Below the pieces are notes generated by a model that was given only the letters and a program-made list of their open reading frames with translations, made no database searches and was not told the origin of the DNA. Of a stretch of 64,000 bases of DNA, positions 26,097 to 35,160 are shown in pieces. A program made the translations under genes and the position numbers. Position 1 is the first letter of the stretch, and every line of letters begins with the position of its first letter. Origin of the DNA: Lachnospiraceae bacterium (lineage in GTDB: Bacteria; Bacillota; Clostridia; Lachnospirales; Lachnospiraceae); assembly GCA_910574865.1 (NCBI GenBank), contig CAJTDN010000001.1, positions 310,001 to 374,000 of the forward strand, in the 5' to 3' direction.

Positions 26097-27200
26097 ATGA
26101 GGACCAAGCGTGATTTAGGTTTTGAATATATTGACATGACGACTCCCGCCAATAGCAGCGACAACTCCATACATATCGAGATGAACGACGAGAACCAAAG
26201 CATTTACCAACTCAAGGCCCCGTTTCAGATTACCTTTATCTCCAGCAGCGGTGGCTCCAAGGACGACCTGCTAAACATTACCACGCTCTCCGGCAAGCAC
26301 AGCTGCCACTATCAGCAGATGCTGTCCGACCACCACAAGCAATGTAATGCCAAGAACCTGCACATTCACGATTACTTTGAACTGTTAATCGTGCTGGAAG
26401 GCACCATCAGCCAGATGATTGAGGACAAAGAGTATTTCTACGCCCCTGGCTCGTGCTGCCTAATCAACCGCAGCTTGTATCATATAGAGGATTATTCCGG
26501 TTCGGCCCGGGTATTGTTTATTGGTTTCTCCGTGGACTTTATCAAAGAATTGTTCGAACATTGCAACATGGCGGACTTTCCGCAAGAAAAAGAAATTTTA
26601 GACAGCGCATTTTATCATTTCATCATGGACGACATAAAAAATCCGGGTTCCAAGGCGTACCTGGACTTCATTCCCGCCCTCGGCAACCAGACCAGCGTAC
26701 AAATGCTGCACGACATCAACACGTCCATCATGGAAGTCATGCTGCATCCGACCTTCGGGGCCACCCACCAAATCAAGGGCTTGTTTTCCCTCTTGATTGC
26801 CAGCCTCTCCAACCCCGCTTACTTTCATTGCAGTAAAATCCTGCTGGAAGAAAACTCCGACGTTTTGATTTTCGCCCGCATCAGCCACCTGATTGAGGAA
26901 CGCAACGGCCGCGTCACCAGGAACGAGCTCGCCCGCCAGCTCAACTACAGCGGCGACTACATCAACCGCATCGTCAACAAATTTACCGGGCTATGCTTGT
27001 TTGACTACTCCATGAATTTCTGCATGAAAAAAGCCGCCGACGAACTTGTGCACAGCGAAAAAACCATCGGCGAAATCGCCAACGGTTTACACTTTTCCAA
27101 TCGGACGCACTTTTATAAACTGTTCAAGGAAAAATACGGGGTGACGCCCAAGGAGTTCCGCACCGCGAACATGGAGCGCCTTCCCAGGCGCAACGAATGA
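26097..27200 (+). CDS. AraC-family regulator of galactan locus
   Basis: Regulator of 367 residues with an N-terminal cupin-like sensing domain (HIHDYFELLIVLEGTISQ near 90-105) and two helix-turn-helix motifs at the C-terminus (RNELARQLNYSGDYINRIV and IGEIANGLHFSNRTHFYKLF, ending GVTPKEFR). Ribosome site AGGAGG 6 bases before the ATG. Divergent from the GH53 operon, which it probably activates in response to a galacto-oligosaccharide. Confidence 0.93.
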   Translation: MRTKRDLGFEYIDMTTPANSSDNSIHIEMNDENQSIYQLKAPFQITFISSSGGSKDDLLNITTLSGKHSCHYQQMLSDHHKQCNAKNLHIHDYFELLIVLEGTISQMIEDKEYFYAPGSCCLINRSLYHIEDYSGSARVLFIGFSVDFIKELFEHCNMADFPQEKEILDSAFYHFIMDDIKNPGSKAYLDFIPALGNQTSVQMLHDINTSIMEVMLHPTFGATHQIKGLFSLLIASLSNPAYFHCSKILLEENSDVLIFARISHLIEERNGRVTRNELARQLNYSGDYINRIVNKFTGLCLFDYSMNFCMKKAADELVHSEKTIGEIANGLHFSNRTHFYKLFKEKYGVTPKEFRTANMERLPRRNE

Positions 27201-27273
27201 TGGATGGAATCATCCAAGGCCGCCCTCGGATGCCTCCACCCCAATATCCATTGATTTGACGACGCACGGCAAA

Positions 27274-27810
27274 TTACCGCCCCGCCTCCAATATCCCGTT
27301 TAGCAGTTCCCCGATATGGTTCCCGCGCTCCACGATGTCAAACGCCATGCCCTGGTTCAGCCAATCCACGATCAGGCCAAACAATTCGTATTTCAGGAAA
27401 TTGACATACAACTCTTCTTTGTCCTTTTGCGCCCTCTTCACGTCGGTAGCCGAAAAATACCTCCGAATGACATATTCACATGCTTTCATCATGTGCGCCT
27501 CATAAAACTCCCGTGATGAAGAATTCCAGATATGCACCACCTTCTTCTTATTCTCCACCAAATAGGAAAGCAGAATTATGACCCCTTCCTCCAAAAAACA
27601 CTCATCCGGCAGCCGTCCCGCGACCACGTCAATCTGATCCTCGATTACTTCCTCCAAAAGCATCGGAATATCTTCAAAATGATAGTAAAAAGTATTTCGA
27701 TTGATGCCACAATCCAGCACGATCATTTTCACCGTGATTTTGGAAATCGGATATTGTTCCAACAATTTCAAAAAAGACTGCTTGATGGCTGCCTGTGTAA
27801 ATGACGGCAT
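27274..27810 (-). CDS. TetR/AcrR-family regulator
   Basis: Regulator of about 178 residues. The N-terminal helix-turn-helix reads ISKITVKMIVLDCGINRNTFYYHF, which is the TetR signature. The C-terminal ligand domain is divergent. The ATG at 27810 has AAAGGAG 8 bases ahead. It overlaps no gene and ends the operon radical SAM-DUF308-TetR, so autoregulation of that operon through the inverted repeat at 29824-29838 is likely. Confidence 0.9.
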   Translation of the reverse strand: MPSFTQAAIKQSFLKLLEQYPISKITVKMIVLDCGINRNTFYYHFEDIPMLLEEVIEDQIDVVAGRLPDECFLEEGVIILLSYLVENKKKVVHIWNSSSREFYEAHMMKACEYVIRRYFSATDVKRAQKDKEELYVNFLKYELFGLIVDWLNQGMAFDIVERGNHIGELLNGILEAGR

Positions 27811-27823
27811 GTTTCCAACTCCT

Positions 27824-28393
27824 TTACCGTTCCGTGTCAAACCTCTGGTTCTGCGTGACCTTGATGACCGACATCGACACGTCGAGGCACATGATGCCTT
27901 CGAACAGGGAGGCCAGGCCTATCAACACCATCGCCTTGCGGAATTCCAAAGGCGACCATGCAATCAGGACCATGCCCAGCACGCCCGTGATGATGGCCAA
28001 CACGAGAATCAAGTACCATTTCTCGATTCCAAAACGCTTGGAGTCGATGGCCACCTGGATTTTATAAAGGCTGTCCGTGAGAATCAGCGTCCCATAGATG
28101 GTGTGCACTTGTTCCTCGATTCCCAACGCCTGGAACACCATCACGATTCCAAGGGCAATCATCAAGATTCCAAACGCCAGGTCATATTGAAAGGCCAACT
28201 GGTACAAGTCCCGCGAGAAATAACCGACGATGCGAATCAGCCCGTAAACCATCAGCACCCCGCCCAATATATAATACACCAGGTTCATGCTGAGATTGGG
28301 ATTGAACAAGAGCCTCACCCCGATTAAAATCAACGCCACGGAGGTTATGATATATCCATATTTCGCCAGCTTTACATATGTTATCGGTTTCAC
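27824..28393 (-). CDS. DUF308-type membrane protein
   Basis: Membrane protein of about 189 residues with six hydrophobic segments in pairs, the DUF308 (HdeD-like) pattern (ITSVALILIGVRLLF, GGVLMVYGLIRIVGYF, FGILMIALGIVMVFQAL). The GTG at 28393 with AGAGGCGG ahead is preferred over the longer frame that begins inside the radical SAM gene. Function unknown; family members are linked to acid or envelope stress. The TetR gene follows 13 bases after its stop. Confidence 0.82.
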   Translation of the reverse strand: MKPITYVKLAKYGYIITSVALILIGVRLLFNPNLSMNLVYYILGGVLMVYGLIRIVGYFSRDLYQLAFQYDLAFGILMIALGIVMVFQALGIEEQVHTIYGTLILTDSLYKIQVAIDSKRFGIEKWYLILVLAIITGVLGMVLIAWSPLEFRKAMVLIGLASLFEGIMCLDVSMSVIKVTQNQRFDTER

Positions 28394-28424
28394 CCTACCG
28401 CCTCTTTTCTTCCTCGGTAACAGT

Positions 28425-29780
28425 TCAGCCAAGGCTGGCCTGCCGCCCATTTTCTTCTTCCCATAACTTCTCCGCCGTAGGTTTCCAACACTTTGCGTAA
28501 CTGTCGCATTTTCCGCAGAGGTGGTCTACCGTCTCCGGCGACTGCAAATCCGTCGAATGCGCCCCGGTCCTCGCCACCATCTCCCGCAGTTTTTCCGGAT
28601 TTTCCAACATCGGGCAGGGACGCAGCATGTTCTCGTTGAACGGCTGCCCGTCGTGGTAAGCCATCAGCATCGGCGACTTTAATGCCTCCAAAAGCGTCTT
28701 TTCCCGAATGTTCGAGTCCGAATAATGCACGAACACGCACGGGTCGATGTCGCCATTGGCATTGATATGTAAATAACGCCGCCCGCCGGCGATGCACCCT
28801 TCCACGTACTGCGCGTCATTCTGGAAATCCATGGCAAACAACGGCTTCTCGGCGCGCAGCCTGCGAATCCTGCGATACACCTCCAGACGCTGCCCGGGCG
28901 TCGGCAAAAGCTCCACCGACGCGTCATTTCCTACCGGCATGTAATGGAAATACCAGATAAAATACGCGCCCAGGTCAATCAGCTTGTCATAATATTCATC
29001 CGAGGTGATGGAGTCGTAATTCGCGCTGGTGTAACAAGAAGAAATGCCATAAACCAGCTTCTTCTCGTGCAAGAGCTCCATCGCCTTGATGACCTTCTGG
29101 TACACGCCCGCGCCGCGCCGTCCGTCCGTGGCTGCCTCCGAGCCTTCCAGCGAAATGGCCGGCACGAAATTGCCAACGCGAAGCATTTCATCGGCAAATT
29201 CCTCGTCTATCAGCGTGGCGTTGGTAAAGCAGAGGAACACGCAGTCCGAATGCTTCTCGCACAAGCGAATGATGTCTTTTTTTCGTACCATCGGCTCGCC
29301 GCCCGTATAAATATAAAGATAAACACCCAGTTCCTTGCCCTGCTCGATGATGGAATCAATTTCCTCATAGCTTAGGTTCAGCTTGTTGCCATACTCGGCC
29401 GCCCAGCAGCCGGTGCAGTGCAAATTACAAGCGCTCGTCGGATCCAAGAGAATTGCCCACGGAATGTTGCACTGGTACTTCTCCCGCATTTCCTCCTGCT
29501 TCGGCCAACCAATCAACGACGCGTTGATAAAGAAGTTGACCGCCACAGTCTGCATCACGTGCGGATCCACGTCCGAAAGCACCCGCCGGATATATCCGTA
29601 ATAAGGATGCTCCGGATCCGTAATCGCCTCCCGGAAGACCTTCCGCTGAGTGACGAACTCGTCACCGGCAAATTTATCCGCCCAGTCCATAATCTTGACC
29701 ATGTTCTTTTCCGGATCCTTGTACAAATACCTAAAAGCCTGCTCCAGTCCAAATTTTTTCATTGTTGCAGAAACGTTCAT
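28425..29780 (-). CDS. Radical SAM/SPASM protein
   Basis: Radical SAM enzyme of about 451 residues. The cluster motif CNLHCTGC (about residue 118) is followed by YTGGEPMVRKKD. Later cysteines (INANGDIDPCVF, RPCPML, LCGKCDSYAKC) form a SPASM-like auxiliary cluster region. An N-terminal helical extension of ~110 residues is present. The ATG at 29780 with GGGGGT ahead is preferred to the one at 29795. It heads an operon with DUF308 and TetR genes. Substrate unknown; no precursor peptide is seen nearby. Confidence 0.9.
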   Translation of the reverse strand: MNVSATMKKFGLEQAFRYLYKDPEKNMVKIMDWADKFAGDEFVTQRKVFREAITDPEHPYYGYIRRVLSDVDPHVMQTVAVNFFINASLIGWPKQEEMREKYQCNIPWAILLDPTSACNLHCTGCWAAEYGNKLNLSYEEIDSIIEQGKELGVYLYIYTGGEPMVRKKDIIRLCEKHSDCVFLCFTNATLIDEEFADEMLRVGNFVPAISLEGSEAATDGRRGAGVYQKVIKAMELLHEKKLVYGISSCYTSANYDSITSDEYYDKLIDLGAYFIWYFHYMPVGNDASVELLPTPGQRLEVYRRIRRLRAEKPLFAMDFQNDAQYVEGCIAGGRRYLHINANGDIDPCVFVHYSDSNIREKTLLEALKSPMLMAYHDGQPFNENMLRPCPMLENPEKLREMVARTGAHSTDLQSPETVDHLCGKCDSYAKCWKPTAEKLWEEENGRQASLG

Positions 29781-29813
29781 CTTGCGTACCCCCATTTGTT
29801 TTATTTTTACTAC

Positions 29814-29838
29814 ATTATATGAAGCAATTCGAAATTGC
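29814..29838 (-). promoter_or_regulatory. -10 box with adjacent inverted repeat (operator candidate)
   Basis: Minus strand TATAAT (29814-29819) with no clear -35. The perfect repeat GCAATT-CGA-AATTGC (29824-29838) occupies the spacer, as expected for a TetR-type repressor site. The remaining stretch 29839-30102 shows no gene; only short open fragments. Confidence 0.5.
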
Positions 29839-30102
29839 CATCTTTATATAATGGAGTTTACGCAATTTTTTGTGATTCCACAATGGACAAACAAACTCGC
29901 AATGTGCAAAATTTAGGCAAATCGGAGCGTTTGTCCAAAAACTCAGCCCTGCCCCTTTCACTCCCCAATCAGAACTTTCTTCCCCTCGAACGCGAACCCG
30001 TATTTCCTAACCCTTTCCGCCCCTATCCCGGCCATTTCAGGATTGCCACATAATTTTCTCCTCTATCTGTTTCAAGGCCTCTTCCACGGCTTCCCAAAGG
30101 GT

Positions 30103-31131
30103 CTACCGTTTCATCTCGCTCTTATATCCCATGTTATAGTGGTCCTCGATAATTCCTTCAATTTCCGTCTTGTTCAAGGATGGCATGTCACCGGGAATCG
30201 TGTTTTTCGCCGCACTGCAGGCATCGCCAAACCGAAGCGCCCGCTCGCAGTCCCCTTTCGAGGACAGAAGTCCGTACAACACGCCGCCGCAGTACGCGTC
30301 CCCGCTGCCAATGCGGTCCACGACCTCGATATTTTGATATGGCTTCTCCTCGTAATACTTGTCCTCCCGCGCATTGTAAATGACGGATGTGAAGCTGTGC
30401 ACCTTAGGGCTATGCACCGTCCGCCGCGTGGCCGCAACGACGGAAATGTCATATTCGTCCGTGAAGCTCTTCATCATCGACTTCACGTCGCCTTCCTTGC
30501 CGAACGTCAGGCGGGCGGTATCCTCGGAACAGAAGAAAATGTCCACGTAAGGCAATATCGTCTCGATGCATTCCCGCGCCTGTTCGCCGCTCCACAGATT
30601 TCCCCGGAAATTCACGTCAAAGGAAATCACCGTCCCATGCTCCTTGAATTTCTTAATCATTTCCACCGCCGTCTCGCGGCACTGCCGACTTAACGCCAAC
30701 GTGATGCCGGACGTATGGAAACAGCGCGTGGATGAATAAATGCTTTCCGGCAATTCCTCCACCTTAAGGCGCGTCATCGACGAATTACGTCTGTCATAGA
30801 CGACCTCCGGTTTGCGCGGATACGCGCCGTTTTCATAATAATACACGCCCAGCCTGGCCTCGTCGTCATCGTCATATACTAAATAGTCGTCGCTGACACC
30901 AATAAAGCGCAACTTGTTCTTGGCGTAAATGCCGATGCTCGTGTTCGGGATGCGGCTAATCACCCCGGAACGAAGTCCCATCAGTGACACGACCGAGGCC
31001 ACGTTAAGTTCCGCCCCGCCCACCTGCCGCTCCAGCACGCTGTCACGTACGATGCGCTCGTTCGACGGCGGGGAAAGCCGCAACAAAATTTCTCCCAGCG
31101 TCAACAAATCAAAAGCCTTTTTCTTTTCCAT
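30103..31131 (-). CDS. kdgK: 2-keto-3-deoxygluconate kinase (PfkB family)
   Basis: PfkB sugar kinase of 342 residues that phosphorylates KDG to KDPG. The N-terminal LTLGEILLRLSPP and VGGAELNVA are family marks, and the C-terminal motif GSGDAYCGG (275-283) holds the catalytic Asp. It is the last gene of the hexuronate operon, after eda. A strong hairpin (31153-31188) lies just before its ribosome site GGAGAG. Confidence 0.95.
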   Translation of the reverse strand: MEKKKAFDLLTLGEILLRLSPPSNERIVRDSVLERQVGGAELNVASVVSLMGLRSGVISRIPNTSIGIYAKNKLRFIGVSDDYLVYDDDDEARLGVYYYENGAYPRKPEVVYDRRNSSMTRLKVEELPESIYSSTRCFHTSGITLALSRQCRETAVEMIKKFKEHGTVISFDVNFRGNLWSGEQARECIETILPYVDIFFCSEDTARLTFGKEGDVKSMMKSFTDEYDISVVAATRRTVHSPKVHSFTSVIYNAREDKYYEEKPYQNIEVVDRIGSGDAYCGGVLYGLLSSKGDCERALRFGDACSAAKNTIPGDMPSLNKTEIEGIIEDHYNMGYKSEMKR

Positions 31132-31152
31132 TTTTTCTACTCTCCTATATTC

Positions 31153-31188
31153 GGAATAAAGCTGCCACGTTCGTGACAGCTTTATTCC
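31153..31188. promoter_or_regulatory. Intercistronic hairpin between eda and kdgK
   Basis: GGAATAAAGCTG and CAGCTTTATTCC form a 12-bp stem topped by CACG/CGTG. On the plus strand it is followed by TTTTC; on the minus strand it sits about 10 bases before the kdgK ribosome site. It may be a partial terminator or mRNA stabiliser. The rest of 31189-31379 holds no gene. Confidence 0.5.
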
Positions 31189-31379
31189 TTTTCATGGCAG
31201 TCCGCCTTGTGCGCGGACGTTGTTAGGGTTTATATTATACGCACGTCAAATTAAATTTTCCGTGCGTATAGTGCCAACCGCAGCCGCAAAGCGGCAAAAT
31301 TCCTTATGCGGTTATGCGCGTCCATATATACCGCGTGGCAAATGTTTCTGCCCCGCAGTATTGTATCTGCCTAAGGATA

Positions 31380-32018
31380 TTATCCCCGGCACTCTTTCAC
31401 GATTTGTACGGCCTCCGCGGTCATCTCTTTGATTTTGTCAAAGTCGCCCGCGTCAACCAGGCTTCCCTTGACCATCCAGCTTCCGCCACACGCCCAAATC
31501 TTGTCGCATGCAAGGTATTCACGGACGTTCTTCTGGCTGATACCGCCCGTCGGCATGAACTTCATGTTCACGTACGGCGCCGCCATCGCCTTAATCATGT
31601 TCAATCCGCCCGCCGGCTCCGCCGGGAAGAACTTCACGATTTCCAGGCCTAATTCAATCGCTTGCTCGACCTCGCTCGGGGTCACGACACCCGGCGTAAT
31701 CGGGATGTTTTTGTCCAGACAATATTTCACGACCTTCGGGTTCAGGCCCGGGCTTACGATAAACTTCGCGCCCGCCGCCACGGCCCTATCAACCTGCTCC
31801 GTCGTAAGGACCGTACCCGCCCCCACGAACATGTCCGGATACTCGCTGGTCATGATGCGGATGGACTCTTCCGCCGCATCCGTCCGGAACGTCACTTCCG
31901 CGCACGGCAAGCCGCCCTCGCACAATGCCTTCGCAAGCGGCGCCGCGTCCTTCGCGTCGTTTAATACCACGACCGGGATGATGCCGGTCTCATGAATCTT
32001 TTGCAATACTTCGTTCAT
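31380..32018 (-). CDS. eda: KDPG/KHG aldolase
   Basis: Class I aldolase of 212 residues cleaving KDPG to pyruvate and glyceraldehyde-3-phosphate. Motifs: GIIPVVVL, AEVTFRTDAAEE (catalytic Glu region), GAGTVLTTEQV, and EIVKFFPAEPAGG with the Schiff-base Lys. It is followed by kdgK and preceded by uxaC on the minus strand. AGGAG ribosome site ahead of the ATG. The 109-base gap to uxaC has a GC-rich hairpin and a GTGCATAGTGGAGG tail that recalls the 3' end of family A repeats. Confidence 0.95.
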   Translation of the reverse strand: MNEVLQKIHETGIIPVVVLNDAKDAAPLAKALCEGGLPCAEVTFRTDAAEESIRIMTSEYPDMFVGAGTVLTTEQVDRAVAAGAKFIVSPGLNPKVVKYCLDKNIPITPGVVTPSEVEQAIELGLEIVKFFPAEPAGGLNMIKAMAAPYVNMKFMPTGGISQKNVREYLACDKIWACGGSWMVKGSLVDAGDFDKIKEMTAEAVQIVKECRG

Positions 32019-32127
32019 TTTTTATTTCCTCCACTATGCACATTTGCCCGAAACAAGTCCTACGCACACTTCGCATGAAGCGGGTGCGCAAAATCACCTC
32101 GTTTGAACCTATGCGTTATTATACACC

Positions 32128-33531
32128 CTATAACTCAAAACCGAAATACCTTACCGCGTTATTATAAGAAATTCCTTTGACGATTTTCTTCAAGGTCTTA
32201 TAATCCGCCGGATACTCGCCGTTTTCCACCCAGCCTCCAATCAACTCGCACATGATTCTGCGGAAATACTCATGCCGCGTGTAGGACAAAAAGCTTCTCG
32301 AGTCGGTCAGCATGCCGACAAAATTGCCAAGCAATCCGAGGTTGGCAAGCGACGTCATCTGCTCTATCATGCCCGTCTTGTTGTCATTGAACCACCAGGC
32401 GCTTCCCTGCTGTACCTTGCCGACGGCGTCCGCATTCTGGAAACAACCAATCACGGTGCCAATCGCCGCGTTATCAACCGGGTTGAGCGAATAAATAATC
32501 GTCTTCGGCAATTCATCCGTCACCGCCAAGGCGTTTAAGAAATCTGCCAGCTCCGCGGACGGCGTATGGTTGCTGATGCAGTCCACGCCCGTATCCGGCC
32601 CCAACTTGGTAAAGACACTCACGTTGTTGTCACGCTTCACGCCATAGTGTAGTTGCATGACCCAGCCTTTCTTCGCGTATTCCCTGCCAAGTGTCACCAT
32701 GCAGGCCGTCTTGAACTTCAACTCTTCCTCGCGGCTTACCGCCCCGCCAGCCAGCCTCTTGGCGAAAATCTTCTCAATCTCCTGCGTGTCGGCCGGACTA
32801 TACATCACGTACTCCAGGCCATGGTCGGATACCGTGCAGCCATTTTCCGCGAAATAATCCATCCGCTTTTTCAATGCCGCCAATAGGTTTTCAAAACTGT
32901 CCACCGTTATCCCGCTCACCTCGCCAAGCCTGGCCAGATACTCTAAATAATCCTTCTTCTCCAACGCCACCGCCTTGTCCGGCCGCCACGCGGGGAGCAC
33001 TTGCACGTCAAAACTTTCATCAGCCTTAATCTTCTGGTGCCACTCCAGAGAATCCACCGGGTCGTCCGTCGTGCACACGAGCGTCACGTTGGACATCTTG
33101 ATTAACTGGCGCGCGCTCAAGCCTCCCTGTAGTTTCTCATTACAAAGATTCCAGACTTCCTCCGCGGTGTCTCCGCCCAAATACCCGTCATAACCGAAAT
33201 ACCGTTTCAACTCCAAATGGCTCCAGTGATAGAGCGGATTGCCAATTGCCATCTCCAACGTCTCCGCCCATTTCTGGAATTTCTCTCGGTCGGAAGCGTC
33301 ACCGGTAATATACTTCTCTTCCACGCCGTTCGAGCGCATCTGACGCCATTTGTAATGGTCGCCGCCCAGCCAAACCTGCGTGATGTTGTCAAACTTGCGG
33401 TCCTCGTAAATCTCCTGCGGGTTCAAGTGGCAGTGGTAGTCCAAAATCGGCATCACTTCCGCATATTCGTGATATAACTTTTTTGCCGTCTCTGTGGACA
33501 GCAAAAAATCCTCGTCCATAAATTGCTTCAT
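32128..33531 (-). CDS. uxaC: Uronate (glucuronate) isomerase
   Basis: Isomerase of about 467 residues converting D-glucuronate to D-fructuronate (or galacturonate to tagaturonate). Family marks are DYHCHLNPQEI near the N-terminus, TDDPVDSLEWH and the late LTDSRSFLSYTRHEYFRR. Three ATG codons in a row start the frame; the third (33531) has GGAGG 8 bases ahead. It follows uxuB by 12 bases. Confidence 0.96.
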   Translation of the reverse strand: MKQFMDEDFLLSTETAKKLYHEYAEVMPILDYHCHLNPQEIYEDRKFDNITQVWLGGDHYKWRQMRSNGVEEKYITGDASDREKFQKWAETLEMAIGNPLYHWSHLELKRYFGYDGYLGGDTAEEVWNLCNEKLQGGLSARQLIKMSNVTLVCTTDDPVDSLEWHQKIKADESFDVQVLPAWRPDKAVALEKKDYLEYLARLGEVSGITVDSFENLLAALKKRMDYFAENGCTVSDHGLEYVMYSPADTQEIEKIFAKRLAGGAVSREEELKFKTACMVTLGREYAKKGWVMQLHYGVKRDNNVSVFTKLGPDTGVDCISNHTPSAELADFLNALAVTDELPKTIIYSLNPVDNAAIGTVIGCFQNADAVGKVQQGSAWWFNDNKTGMIEQMTSLANLGLLGNFVGMLTDSRSFLSYTRHEYFRRIMCELIGGWVENGEYPADYKTLKKIVKGISYNNAVRYFGFEL

Positions 33532-33549
33532 CATCATGTCCTCCGCCTT

Positions 33550-35160
33550 TTATACGTGTCTCTCCAACGTCCTGCGCACCGCGCCGGTTCCGGCAATCAT
33601 TTCCTTGAAGTACGCGCACACCCTCCCGGCCAGGCCTACCTCGTAGAGGTTGACGCCGAATATCTTGGCATTCTCCAGCACTGGTTTCAAGGCACCTTCC
33701 ACGTCGGCCTCCTCGCCCAGCTTGAAGCCCGCCACGTAGGGACATACCGTGTCCAGAAGCGGGTCGGGGCTCAATTCGAACTTGTTGCCCGCATCGTCCA
33801 CCGCCATCAAATACCGTAGCCATCCAGCAAACACGAGCGGAATCCGCTTCAAGTCGGCCACGTCCAGCTTGTCGGAAGCCGCGTAGGCCTTGATGGTCTC
33901 GCCGAAACGGATTGCCAGCTTCTGTGAGGTGTCGGTCGCGATCCTCTGCGGGGTGTCCGGCATGAACGGATTGGGGATACGCACGTTCAACACGGTGTCG
34001 ATAAACTCTTTCGGATCAAGCACGCCGGGATTTACCACGACCGGAAGGCCCTCCTCGTAACCGATGATTTCCACCAGTTTCTTCAACGTCTCGTCCTTCA
34101 TCTCCTTGGAAATGAGGTCGTAGCCGAGCACGCAGCCAAACACCGCCAGCGTCGTGTGGAGCGGGTTTAAGCAGGTGCAGACCTTCATCTTCTCCACCTT
34201 GTCCACCGTCTCGCGCTCGGTGAACATCAGGCCGCCCTTTTCAAGCTCGGGCCTGCCGTTCGGGAACGCGTCCTCAATCACGAGGTACTCGCACTCCTCC
34301 GCGTTGACGAACGGCGCCACGTAGGTATTTTTCGAGGTGATGACCGGCTCCAGCCCGTCAATGTTGTCGCTGTTCAATATTTTCTCCACGGACGCGTCCG
34401 GGCGGGGCGTGATCTTGTCAATCATGCTCCACGGGAAGCTCACCTTGTCCTTGGAATTGACATAGGCCAAAAAGCCCTTGTCGGCCACGCCATTCTCCAC
34501 CCATTTCTCGGCAAACGCGTTGACCGCCGCATACAGCTTGTCACCGTTGTGGGAACAGTTGTCCATGCTGACCATCGCCACCGGCTTCTCCCCCGCCTGG
34601 TAACGGGTATACAAAAGGGAAGCCACCTTTCCGATGTAGCTCACCGGCTTGGCGGGGCCGTTTGCGAAGTCTTCCACGACGGAAGGAAGCAGCTCGCCCT
34701 TACCGTTCACGAGGCTGTAGCCTTTTTCCGTAATCGTAAATGACGCCATCTGCAGGGAATCCTTCTTAAAAATCTCCTTCAGGCGGCCAAACTCCGCCTC
34801 GTTCTCCGAGTCCACGATGCAGGACTCGACCACGCTGCCGACCACGGTCTTGGCAATCGTCCCGTCGGCCTTGAGCGTCACCAGCACGGAATAATTGTCG
34901 TGCGGCCGGTACATTTTTTCGATAATCTCATAGTCGAAGCCCTCCGCCACGACCAGTCCGCGGTCAATCACGCCGTCATTTAACAAATTCTGCACGACGT
35001 TGGCCTGGAACGCGCGGAAAATGTTTCCCGCCCCGAAATGAACCCAGAACGGGTTTTCCTTCGTCGCTTTCGTTACCGCCTCGCGGTCAAACTTCGGGAG
35101 GTCATATCCGGCGGCCTCCCACTGCGCTTTTTCCTTCAATCCCTGCTCGCTTAATTTCAT
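33550..35160 (-). CDS. uxuB: Fructuronate reductase (mannitol dehydrogenase family)
   Basis: NAD-dependent reductase of 536 residues converting D-fructuronate to D-mannonate. The Rossmann start VHFGAGNIFRAFQA and the C-terminal helical domain of the mannitol dehydrogenase family are clear (KMKVCTCLNPLHTTLAVFG). The ATG overlaps the uxuA stop by four bases (ATGA), indicating coupled translation. Context with uxuA and uxaC supports this specificity over tagaturonate reductase. Confidence 0.94.
   Translation of the reverse strand: MKLSEQGLKEKAQWEAAGYDLPKFDREAVTKATKENPFWVHFGAGNIFRAFQANVVQNLLNDGVIDRGLVVAEGFDYEIIEKMYRPHDNYSVLVTLKADGTIAKTVVGSVVESCIVDSENEAEFGRLKEIFKKDSLQMASFTITEKGYSLVNGKGELLPSVVEDFANGPAKPVSYIGKVASLLYTRYQAGEKPVAMVSMDNCSHNGDKLYAAVNAFAEKWVENGVADKGFLAYVNSKDKVSFPWSMIDKITPRPDASVEKILNSDNIDGLEPVITSKNTYVAPFVNAEECEYLVIEDAFPNGRPELEKGGLMFTERETVDKVEKMKVCTCLNPLHTTLAVFGCVLGYDLISKEMKDETLKKLVEIIGYEEGLPVVVNPGVLDPKEFIDTVLNVRIPNPFMPDTPQRIATDTSQKLAIRFGETIKAYAASDKLDVADLKRIPLVFAGWLRYLMAVDDAGNKFELSPDPLLDTVCPYVAGFKLGEEADVEGALKPVLENAKIFGVNLYEVGLAGRVCAYFKEMIAGTGAVRRTLERHV

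Noticed and set aside
29958-30054. Short minus-strand fragment ending RVRKYGFAFEGKKVLIGE
   Set aside because: It looks mildly protein-like and could be the tail of a lost gene, but no start, ribosome site or family match can be supported.
32019-32127. Possible degenerate family A copy between uxaC and eda
   Set aside because: The GTGCATAGTGGAGG end is similar, but the paired stems and the ACATTCGC block are not found.
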